Assembly (NCBI GenBank): GCA_021204715.1
Contig: JAJPYW010000160.1
Coordinates: 1-10,030, forward strand
From: Prevotellaceae bacterium
GTDB lineage: Bacteria > Bacteroidota > Bacteroidia > Bacteroidales > Bacteroidaceae
Reading direction: 5' to 3'
Length of the DNA stretch: 10,030 nucleotides
Shown here: positions 1-5,185 of the stretch, one piece after another
Numbering within the stretch: the first letter of the stretch is position 1
Layout: every line of letters starts with the position of its first letter
The notes under the pieces: model-generated
The model's database searches: none
What the model was told of the DNA's origin: nothing
What the model saw: only the letters and a program-made list of their open reading frames with translations
Position numbers and translations under genes: made by a program

Positions 1-124
1 CACCGCCGTGGGCACCCGTCTCGTAAGGGAAACGCCAGATGTTGCCCAAGCCCACGGCCGAGCCTGCCGAAGCGAGTATGGCACCCATTTTACTGCCGAA
101 GTTCGCCCTTTCGTTTCTTGTCAT
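1..124 (-). CDS. Sodium:neurotransmitter symporter (NSS/SNF family), N-terminal fragment
   Basis: Only the first ~41 codons are in the window; the gene continues beyond base 1. Translating the minus strand from the ATG at 124-122 gives MTRNERANFGSKMGAILAS followed by AGSAVGLGNIWRFPYETG. The GSAVGLGNIWRFPY segment is the hallmark of transmembrane helix 1 of the NSS (LeuT-like) family, where the unwound helix carries the sodium and substrate sites. The family couples inward Na+ flow to uptake of amino acids or related amines at the inner membrane; the substrate here cannot be read from so short a piece. A -7 element lies about 50 bases upstream on the same strand. The gene is divergent from the VanZ-like gene. 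Family assignment is confident because the motif is highly specific. Confidence 0.88.
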   Translation of the reverse strand, partial: MTRNERANFGSKMGAILASAGSAVGLGNIWRFPYETGAHGG

Positions 125-173
125 AATGCGCCCAATTATTCTTTGAATACGTTATAATTTGCTTTTAAAGCGA

Positions 174-181
174 CAAATATA
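174..181 (-). promoter_or_regulatory. Bacteroides-type -7 element for the symporter gene
   Basis: The minus strand reads TATATTTG, an exact match to the Bacteroidota sigma-ABfr -7 consensus TAnnTTTG. It is about 50 bases upstream of the symporter ATG, so transcription would start near base 167 and give a leader of roughly 40 bases. No good -33 TTTG is present; the nearest candidate is ATTG 23 bases upstream. Confidence 0.45.
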
Positions 182-194
182 GGAAAATGTTAGT

Positions 195-202
195 TACTTT
201 TG
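195..202 (+). promoter_or_regulatory. Bacteroides-type -7 element for the VanZ-like gene
   Basis: TACTTTTG, followed by C, matches TAnnTTTG exactly and ends 26 bases before the ATG at 229. It lies inside the alternative longer reading frame that begins at 187, so it argues for the downstream start. Together with the minus-strand element at 174-181 it makes a compact divergent promoter region. A -33 TTTG at the usual distance is not visible. Confidence 0.45.
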
Positions 203-228
203 CGCAATCTATGCAAGAAATTGTAGGA

Positions 229-633
229 ATGACCAATTATATAAGGAAATACCCCGTGTCGCTCGTGGTCATCGTGGTGGTGATATACCTTTCGTTCTTC
301 AAGCCGCCCAAGACCGAATTAGATGCCGTGAAAGGCTTTGACAAGTTGGTGCATGTGCTCATGTACTTGGGCATGTCGGGCATGTTGTGGTGGGAGTTCC
401 TGCGCGCGCACCGCAAAAGGCAAGTACCCTTGTGGCACGCATGGATAGGCGCGCTCTTGTGCCCGGTGCTTTTCAGCGGATTGGTGGAGATACTGCAAGC
501 CCGCTGTACCACCTACCGTGGCGGCGATTGGTGGGACTTCGTGGCCAGCAGTGCCGGGGCGGTGTTGGCTTCGCTCATCGGCTATTTCATCCTAAGGCCC
601 TTTGTGGGGCGCAAAAAGCAACCGCTATCATAA
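229..633 (+). CDS. VanZ-like family integral membrane protein
   Basis: This small protein (134 aa from the ATG at 229) has four probable membrane segments, at about residues 10-24, 39-57, 70-90 and 102-123. The VanZ-family signature is visible. FDKLVHVLMYLGMSG in the second segment carries the conserved D-K, H and Y. The third and fourth segments hold VEILQARCTTYRGGDWWDF, with the E, Q, R and paired D residues of the family. VanZ gives low-level teicoplanin resistance in enterococci, but most relatives are of unknown role, so no resistance claim is made. An in-frame ATG at 187 would add 14 residues. I chose 229 because homologues usually begin near the NYIRKYP segment and because a -7 element lies between the two ATGs. 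The gene converges on murF with 11 bases between stop codons. Confidence 0.85.
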   Translation: MTNYIRKYPVSLVVIVVVIYLSFFKPPKTELDAVKGFDKLVHVLMYLGMSGMLWWEFLRAHRKRQVPLWHAWIGALLCPVLFSGLVEILQARCTTYRGGDWWDFVASSAGAVLASLIGYFILRPFVGRKKQPLS

Positions 634-644
634 AAGTTGCCTGC

Positions 645-1943
645 TTACAGATAATCCACCACCGAGCTTAACTGCACGCTGTTGGAGCCTTTCAGCAAGA
701 CGGTCATGCCGTGGGGCTTGTGCTGTTGCAACGCGGCGGCGAGCACTTTGGCGTCGGCAAAGACGGCATAGGGATGGCGCGCGGCGGCGAACTCGCCACC
801 CACAAGCCACACCCTCTCGAAGCCGAAGCTTTCCACCAATTCCACAATGGCTTGGTGTTCCCGGGCACTCTCTCCGCCCAATTCACGCATGTCGCCCAAT
901 ATCACCATCTTGTGCGGGGCTTGCATTAGGTGGAAGTGGTTGAGTGCCGCCCGCATACTGGTGGGGTTGGCGTTGTAGGCGTCGATAATCAGGGTGTTGT
1001 CGGCTGTCTGTTTCAGCTGCGAGCGGTTGTTCTGCGGACGGTAGGCGGCGATGGCGCTGTCTATCTTGTCGGCCGCGATGCCGAAGTAGCGCCCCACGGC
1101 AACGGCGGCCAAGGCGTTGGGAAAGTTGTATTCGCCGATGAGCTTGGTCTCCACGTGGTGCATCGTCACGTCGCTCTCCGTCTGCCAGTCGAAAGATAAA
1201 AAAGGAGAGTTGCCCGTCACCCGGCCGTGTACGTACAGTCCTTCGGCAGTGCCGTAAGGCACCCGGCGCAGTCCGTGTGCCATCTGCTTCAAGCAAGCGT
1301 CGTCATCGTGGATAAATATGGCGGCGTCCTTGCGCCCGCGCAGGAAGTCATACAGCTCGCCTTTGGTGCGCACCACGCCTTCAAACGAGCCGAAGCCTTG
1401 CAGATGTGCCTTGCCCACGTTGGTGATGAGTCCGTAGTCGGGTTCGGCAATCTCCACCAATTCGCGTATGTCGCCGGGGTGGCTGGCACCCATTTCAATC
1501 ACGCCTATCTCATGCTCCTTCTTGAGGCCGAGCAGCGTCAAGGGCACGCCGATGGCGTTGTTCAAGTTGCCTTGCGTGTAGAGAATGTGCAGCGATTGCG
1601 ACAGCACGGCGGCCACCAACTCTTTGGTAGTGGTCTTGCCGTTGGTGCCGGTAATGGCCAGCAGGCGGGTGCCCATCGTGCGCCGGTGGTGGCGTGCCAA
1701 CGCTTGGAGCGCTTCGAGGCAGTTGTCCACCAACAAGTAGCGCTTGTCGCCTTCGGGCATGTACCCGGCTTCGTCTACAACGGCATAGCGGCAGCCCTTC
1801 TCCAAAGCCGCGGCTGCGAAGGCGTTGCCGTTGAAATTGCTTCCCTTCAACGCCACGAAGAGGGAGCCTTGGGGGGTGTGGCGGCTGTCGGTTGTCACGC
1901 CGCCGCACGCTTGGAACACTTGGTAAAGGGCGGTTATATCCAT
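645..1943 (-). CDS. murF: UDP-N-acetylmuramoyl-tripeptide--D-alanyl-D-alanine ligase (MurF)
   Basis: MurF is the ATP-dependent cytoplasmic ligase that adds D-Ala-D-Ala to UDP-MurNAc-tripeptide, completing the peptidoglycan pentapeptide precursor. The 432-residue protein shows the three Mur-ligase domains. The N-terminal UDP-substrate domain has TDSR at 18-21. The central ATPase domain has the P-loop TGTNGKT at 98-104, the LNNAIGVPLTLL segment at 127-138, the metal-binding E150 in EMGAS, NVGKAHLQGFGS at 175-186, and K194 in the position usually carbamylated. The C-terminal domain starts near NNRSQ (305-309), with DAYNANPTSM at 321-330 and GDMRELG at 350-356. DAYNANPTSM separates MurF from MurC, MurD and MurE. 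Length is normal for the family and the frame is intact. It stands alone, not in a division/cell-wall cluster, and is divergent from folP. Confidence 0.96.
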   Translation of the reverse strand: MDITALYQVFQACGGVTTDSRHTPQGSLFVALKGSNFNGNAFAAAALEKGCRYAVVDEAGYMPEGDKRYLLVDNCLEALQALARHHRRTMGTRLLAITGTNGKTTTKELVAAVLSQSLHILYTQGNLNNAIGVPLTLLGLKKEHEIGVIEMGASHPGDIRELVEIAEPDYGLITNVGKAHLQGFGSFEGVVRTKGELYDFLRGRKDAAIFIHDDDACLKQMAHGLRRVPYGTAEGLYVHGRVTGNSPFLSFDWQTESDVTMHHVETKLIGEYNFPNALAAVAVGRYFGIAADKIDSAIAAYRPQNNRSQLKQTADNTLIIDAYNANPTSMRAALNHFHLMQAPHKMVILGDMRELGGESAREHQAIVELVESFGFERVWLVGGEFAAARHPYAVFADAKVLAAALQQHKPHGMTVLLKGSNSVQLSSVVDYL

Positions 1944-2063
1944 GCGACGTTTTCTTTAAGTAGATTAGAAAGAAGCGGCGTCCCTGTCAGCAGGCTTGAC
2001 ATTGACAGAACCCCCGGAAGGCAAGCAGAATGACTACTCCGCAAGACGCTGTTTTCTTGTCTA

Positions 2064-2071
2064 CAAAGATA
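2064..2071 (-). promoter_or_regulatory. Candidate -7 element upstream of murF
   Basis: The minus strand reads TATCTTTG, an exact TAnnTTTG match, 120 bases upstream of the murF ATG. It would give a leader of about 110 bases. No -33 TTTG is seen at 19-23 bases upstream, so this is a candidate only. A second exact match lies farther upstream at 2150-2157. Confidence 0.35.
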
Positions 2072-2149
2072 GTGATAAATGGTGGATTGCGGATGCTTGT
2101 CGTGAAGAAAAAAGGTTGGCTCCGCGCTCTAACAAGTTGCCTTCCCTTG

Positions 2150-2157
2150 CAAAGTTA
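2150..2157 (-). promoter_or_regulatory. Second candidate -7 element upstream of murF
   Basis: The minus strand reads TAACTTTG followed by C, an exact match to the Bacteroidota -7 consensus with the often-seen trailing C. It is about 206 bases upstream of murF, so use of this site would give a leader of roughly 200 bases. The 280-base murF-folP gap has no convincing gene; these elements and the folP candidate at 2203 are all I see in it. Confidence 0.33.
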
Positions 2158-2202
2158 TGTTTATTTTCCCCTGCAATGTAAGGAAGCCAACTGTTTTTTT
2201 CG

Positions 2203-2210
2203 TACTTTTG
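2203..2210 (+). promoter_or_regulatory. Candidate -7 element for folP
   Basis: TACTTTTG matches TAnnTTTG exactly and ends 13 bases before the ATG at 2224 and 28 bases before the in-frame ATG at 2239. The other promoter/start pairs in this window have 26-50 bases between -7 box and ATG, which favours 2239 as the real folP start. Confidence 0.42.
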
Positions 2211-2223
2211 AGGCGGTTAATTA

Positions 2224-3114
2224 ATGATTGATGATGCAATGACTGCCACCTCCCCTGCCTCCGTGTCTTACAGCCGCACGCTCAATGTGAACGGCACGCT
2301 CTTGGACCTCTCCACGCCTTGCGTGATGGGTATTCTGAACGTGACGCCCGACTCTTTTTATGCCGACAGCCGCAAGCAGGGCGAGGAGGCCATTGCGGCG
2401 CGCGTCAGTGAGATAGTGTCGCAAGGCGCCGCCATTATCGACATCGGCGCTTACTCATCGCGGCCGGGTGCCGACGATGTGTCTGCAGGGGAGGAGATGC
2501 GGCGTTTGCGGCTTGGTTTGCAGACAATAAACAAGGTGGCGCCCGGCGCGGTGGTTTCGGTAGATACGTTCCGTGCCGACGTGGCGCGTATGTGTGTGGA
2601 AGAGTATGGCGTGGCCATTGTCAACGACATCTCAGCCGGCGCCATGGACGCGGATATGTTTCCTACGGTGGCGCGGCTTGGCGTGCCATACATCGTGATG
2701 CACCTGCAGGGCACGCCCAAGGACATGCAGGCCGCCCCGCATTACGACAACTTGCTTGCAGAGGTGTTCCAATACTTTGCCCGCAAGGTGGCCGCGCTTC
2801 GTGAATTGGGTGTGAAGGACATCATTCTTGATCCGGGCTTCGGCTTTGGCAAGACGTTGCAGCACAACTACACGCTCATGGCTCACTTGGAGGAGTTCCG
2901 TCTCTTCGAGCTGCCTTTATTGGTAGGTGTGTCGCGCAAGTCCATGGTGTACCGTCTGCTTGGTTCGTCGCCCCGCGAGACGCTCAACGGCACCACGGCA
3001 CTCCACGCTATCGCGCTCATGAAGGGGGCCGACATCTTGCGCGTGCACGACGTGCGCGAGGCGGTCGAGGCGGTAAGCATTGTGTCGGCCATGCGTGAGA
3101 GTGCCGCTTTATAG
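2224..3114 (+). CDS. folP: Dihydropteroate synthase (FolP)
   Basis: FolP condenses p-aminobenzoate with 6-hydroxymethyl-7,8-dihydropterin pyrophosphate in folate synthesis; it is the target of sulfonamides. The 296-residue protein shows the complete set of TIM-barrel signatures: VMGILNVTPDSF at 34-45, DIGAYSSRPG at 73-82 (pABA loop), SVDTFRADV at 112-120, ND at 134-135, MHLQGTP at 159-165, DPGFGFGKT at 203-211, VSRKS at 236-240 with the catalytic-site K, and the terminal LRVHDV at 272-277. Length is typical. The start is uncertain: ATG 2224 and ATG 2239 are both in frame, differing by five residues, and the promoter position favours the second. It is followed after 159 bases by cdaA on the same strand, a pairing that I recall as common in Bacteroidales. 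Confidence 0.96.
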   Translation: MIDDAMTATSPASVSYSRTLNVNGTLLDLSTPCVMGILNVTPDSFYADSRKQGEEAIAARVSEIVSQGAAIIDIGAYSSRPGADDVSAGEEMRRLRLGLQTINKVAPGAVVSVDTFRADVARMCVEEYGVAIVNDISAGAMDADMFPTVARLGVPYIVMHLQGTPKDMQAAPHYDNLLAEVFQYFARKVAALRELGVKDIILDPGFGFGKTLQHNYTLMAHLEEFRLFELPLLVGVSRKSMVYRLLGSSPRETLNGTTALHAIALMKGADILRVHDVREAVEAVSIVSAMRESAAL

Positions 3115-3124
3115 GCTTTGCCGG

Positions 3125-3158
3125 GTGCAGGTTGAAGGCTTTGCCTGCCGGCCTGCAC
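3125..3158 (+). other. Stem-loop just after folP, possible attenuator or weak terminator
   Basis: GTGCAGG at 3125-3131 pairs with CCTGCAC at 3152-3158, and the enclosed sequence holds a second hairpin, AGGC (3136-3139) with GCCT (3143-3146) around a TTT loop. It begins 11 bases after the folP stop. There is no T-run after it, so it is not a textbook intrinsic terminator; it could stabilise the folP 3' end or separate folP from cdaA expression. Confidence 0.4.
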
Positions 3159-3173
3159 GGACCGGTGGCTATA

Positions 3174-3202
3174 TATATATAAGGTGTAACTTGACAATAA
3201 AA
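3174..3202 (+). repeat. Direct repeat copy 1 in the cdaA leader
   Basis: This 29-base segment (TATATATAAGG, then TGTAACTTGACAAT and A-rich end) recurs 69 bases downstream at 3243-3271 with 27 of 29 bases identical; the differences are at 3186/3255 and 3200/3269. This copy runs into an ATG at 3202 that opens an 18-codon frame ending at 3258. Confidence 0.75.
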
Positions 3203-3242
3203 TGAACGGCTTCAACCGTCGGCTCATGGCTGTTGACGCCGG

Positions 3243-3271
3243 TATATATAAGGTATAACTTGACAATAGAA
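3243..3271 (+). repeat. Direct repeat copy 2 in the cdaA leader
   Basis: This is the second copy of the 29-base repeat, ending two bases before the GTG start of cdaA at 3274. Both copies are therefore followed almost at once by an initiation codon, which suggests a duplicated translation-initiation or control segment. Confidence 0.75.
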
Positions 3272-3273
3272 CC

Positions 3274-4035
3274 GTGTTTTTTGATTTTGGCATAAAAGAT
3301 TTCATAGACATCTTGTTGGTGGCTTTCCTGCTGTACTACGTGTACAAGCTCATGAAGGTCTCCGGCTCTATCCGTGCGTTTGTCGGTATCTTGATATTCA
3401 TCTTGCTATGGTTGGTGGTGACGCAGGTCTTGGAGATGAAGTTGCTTGGCTCTATCTTCGACAAATTGGTCAGCGTGGGCGTACTGGCGCTCATCATCAT
3501 CTTTCAGGAGGAGATACGCCGCTTCTTGCTCACGCTTGGCTCGCACCATGCGGTGGCGTTGGTGCAGTTTCTCACCGGCAAGAAGAAGGAGCGCATGAGT
3601 CACACGGAAATCATGCCGCTCGTCATGGCTTGCATGAGCATGGGCAAGCAGAAGGTGGGTGCCTTGATAGTCATCGAGCGCAACATGCCCTTGGACGATG
3701 TGGTGCGCACGGGCGACGTCATCGACGCCAACATCAACCAGCGGCTCATCGAGAACATCTTCTTCAAGAACAGTCCGCTGCACGACGGGGCCATGGTCAT
3801 CAGCCAGATGCGCATCAAAGCGGCGGGTTGCATCTTGCCCGTCTCCCACAACCTCGACATTCCCAAAGCGTTGGGATTACGCCACCGCGCCGCCATGGGC
3901 ATCTCCCAAGCTTCTGACGCGTTGGCCATTATTGTTTCTGAAGAGACGGGGGCCATCTCCGTGGCTTATAAAGGCGAGTTCCACTTGCGGCTCAACGCCG
4001 AGCAGTTGGAGAGTTTGCTCACGGAAGAGGGATAA
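3274..4035 (+). CDS. cdaA: Membrane diadenylate cyclase (c-di-AMP synthase, CdaA/DacA type)
   Basis: CdaA makes the second messenger cyclic di-AMP from two ATP, and in other bacteria c-di-AMP controls potassium and osmolyte transport and cell-wall balance. The 253-residue protein has three N-terminal membrane helices at about 8-26, 33-50 and 62-77, followed by QEEIRRFL (78-85) and a cytoplasmic DAC domain at about 105-235. The two catalytic motifs are intact: DGA at 171-173 in SPLHDGAMV, and RHR at 203-205 in LRHRAAMGI. Length is normal for the family. The start is a GTG: an in-frame TAA at 3256-3258 rules out a longer form, and translation from here gives the usual MFFDFGIKDFIDILL opening. 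No YbbR-domain (CdaR) gene or glmM follows, unlike the Firmicutes arrangement; the neighbour is folP. Confidence 0.94.
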   Translation: MFFDFGIKDFIDILLVAFLLYYVYKLMKVSGSIRAFVGILIFILLWLVVTQVLEMKLLGSIFDKLVSVGVLALIIIFQEEIRRFLLTLGSHHAVALVQFLTGKKKERMSHTEIMPLVMACMSMGKQKVGALIVIERNMPLDDVVRTGDVIDANINQRLIENIFFKNSPLHDGAMVISQMRIKAAGCILPVSHNLDIPKALGLRHRAAMGISQASDALAIIVSEETGAISVAYKGEFHLRLNAEQLESLLTEEG

Positions 4036-4106
4036 AGCCCCTTCTTTGTCCTCGCCGCATGCACACGGCGGCCGCCTTGTCATGCCGCTGTGCCGCACCT
4101 CTCATT

Positions 4107-4167
4107 TGTAACAAGTTTGAGACGAAAATGTAACTTGCTTTTCAATTTTCAGTAACACCAATGTAAC
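4107..4167 (+). promoter_or_regulatory. Putative PhoB/PhoP-type operator: TGTAAC direct repeats on an 11-base register
   Basis: TGTAAC occurs at 4107-4112, 4129-4134 and 4162-4167, and AGTAAC at 4151-4156. Start-to-start distances are 22, 22 and 11 bases, all whole multiples of 11. The skipped register at 4118 holds TGAGAC (4 of 6 matches); the one at 4140 holds only a weak match. The last repeat ends 10 bases before the -7 element at 4178. Direct repeats with 11-base spacing placed just upstream of the -10 region are the architecture of PhoB boxes in Proteobacteria and PhoP boxes in Bacillus. The assignment to a Pho regulator is inference from this geometry plus the downstream phosphatase. 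Confidence 0.5.
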
Positions 4168-4177
4168 TTGATGCCGA

Positions 4178-4185
4178 TAGCTTTG
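4178..4185 (+). promoter_or_regulatory. -7 element of the phosphatase operon promoter
   Basis: TAGCTTTG followed by C is an exact TAnnTTTG match, 27 bases upstream of the ATG at 4213. No -33 TTTG occurs 19-23 bases upstream; that position is occupied by the TGTAAC repeats, as expected for an activator-dependent promoter. Confidence 0.55.
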
Positions 4186-4212
4186 CATCGAATTCAAAAA
4201 GATGACAAAGTT

Positions 4213-5145
4213 ATGAAAATGAAGAAAGCATTTCTGTTATTCGTGTTCTTAATCAGTGGCGCGGCCATGGCCCAAACCACCGATTATTCGGTATTCGCCG
4301 GCAAGTTCAATTTCTATGTAGCCAACGACTTGGGGCGCAACGGATACTACGACCAGAAGCCCATTGCCGAATTGATGGGCGAGATGGCCGAAGAAGTATC
4401 GCCAGAGTTCGTCCTTGCCACCGGCGACGTGCACCATTTCGGCGGCGTGCGCAGCGTGGACGACCCGTTGTGGATGACCAACTACGAACTCATATACTCC
4501 CATCCCGAGCTGATGATTGACTGGTTCCCCTTGTTGGGCAACCATGAATACCGGGGCAACACGCAGGCCGTATTGGACTACACCCGCGTGAGCCGCCGTT
4601 GGTGCATGCCGGCCCGCTATTACACCAAGGTTTTCGACGCTGAGGGTGCCACCTTGCGCGTTGTGTGGGTAGACACCGCTCCCCTGATTGACAGATACCG
4701 TGAGGAAAGCGACACTTACCCCGACGCCTGCAAGCAAGATTACCGGCAACAACTTGCATGGGTTGACTCCGTGCTCACCGTGGCCAAGGAAGACTGGATT
4801 ATCGTGGCGGGACACCATCCCGTCTATGCCGAGACGCCCAAGACTGAAAGCGAGCGCGCCGACATGCAGTCGCGGCTCGACCCCATCCTGCGCAAGCACA
4901 AAGTAGATATGTACATCAACGGACACATCCACAACTTCCAGCACGTGCGCGTGCCGGGAAGCGACACCGACTACATCACCAACTCGGCCGGCGCCCTTTC
5001 CCGCAGTGTCAACTCCATAGAAGGAACACAGTTCTGCAGCCCCGAGCCGGGCTTCTCCATCGTGTCGGTCGACGGGAGCACGTTGGAACTGCGCATGATC
5101 GACAAGCACGGCAACATACTCTACACCGTGACGCGCGTTAAATAG
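4213..5145 (+). CDS. Secreted type-5 (TRAP-like, purple-acid-phosphatase family) metallophosphatase
   Basis: This is a calcineurin-fold phosphoesterase resembling mammalian tartrate-resistant acid phosphatase, expected to release phosphate from organic esters outside the cytoplasm. From the ATG at 4213 it has 310 residues and a clear signal peptide: charged MKMKK, hydrophobic core, and AMA before Q21. The five metal-site motifs are in order: DLG (39-41), GDVHH (71-75), GNHE (109-112), VAGH (198-201) and GHIH (237-240). The second motif is normally GDxxY in purple acid phosphatases; here the tyrosine position is H75. Segments such as LDYTRVSRRW (121-130) also match the TRAP pattern. An in-frame ATG at 4168 would add 15 residues before the signal peptide but lies upstream of the -7 element, so I reject it. 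The receptor gene follows after 40 bases, consistent with cotranscription. Substrate is unknown. Confidence 0.88.
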   Translation: MKMKKAFLLFVFLISGAAMAQTTDYSVFAGKFNFYVANDLGRNGYYDQKPIAELMGEMAEEVSPEFVLATGDVHHFGGVRSVDDPLWMTNYELIYSHPELMIDWFPLLGNHEYRGNTQAVLDYTRVSRRWCMPARYYTKVFDAEGATLRVVWVDTAPLIDRYREESDTYPDACKQDYRQQLAWVDSVLTVAKEDWIIVAGHHPVYAETPKTESERADMQSRLDPILRKHKVDMYINGHIHNFQHVRVPGSDTDYITNSAGALSRSVNSIEGTQFCSPEPGFSIVSVDGSTLELRMIDKHGNILYTVTRVK

Positions 5146-5185
5146 CCCTCCCCCTTTTCAACAATATTCCGTAAGAGAAAGCATC

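Noticed and set aside
618..640. GCAAC/GTTGC inverted repeat between the convergent VanZ and murF ends, as a terminator
   Set aside because: It has only five base pairs around a 13-base loop, partly within coding sequence, with no T-run.
1227..2033. A 268-codon plus-strand frame opposite murF
   Set aside because: It is antisense to a fully motif-supported MurF; the translation has no recognisable motif.
1996..2181. A 61-codon plus-strand frame in the murF-folP gap
   Set aside because: It shows no domain or signal, no promoter in front of it, and it covers the minus-strand -7 candidates for murF.
2883..3311. A 142-codon minus-strand frame with a repeated LLSSYTLYI peptide
   Set aside because: The peptide repeat is only the 29-base DNA repeat of the cdaA leader read backwards; the frame also overlaps folP antisense.
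4054..4076. GC-rich palindromes (GCCGC..GCGGC and GGCGGCCGCC) after cdaA as a terminator
   Set aside because: The stems are short and alternative, and no T-run follows; I cannot claim a terminator here.
4168..4212. An upstream ATG for the phosphatase giving 15 more residues
   Set aside because: It would place a polar segment ahead of a good signal peptide and the start codon upstream of the exact -7 element at 4178-4185.
4249..5109. A 286-codon minus-strand frame opposite the phosphatase
   Set aside because: It mirrors the sense codons, is low in domain signal, and the sense frame has all five metallophosphatase motifs and a signal peptide.
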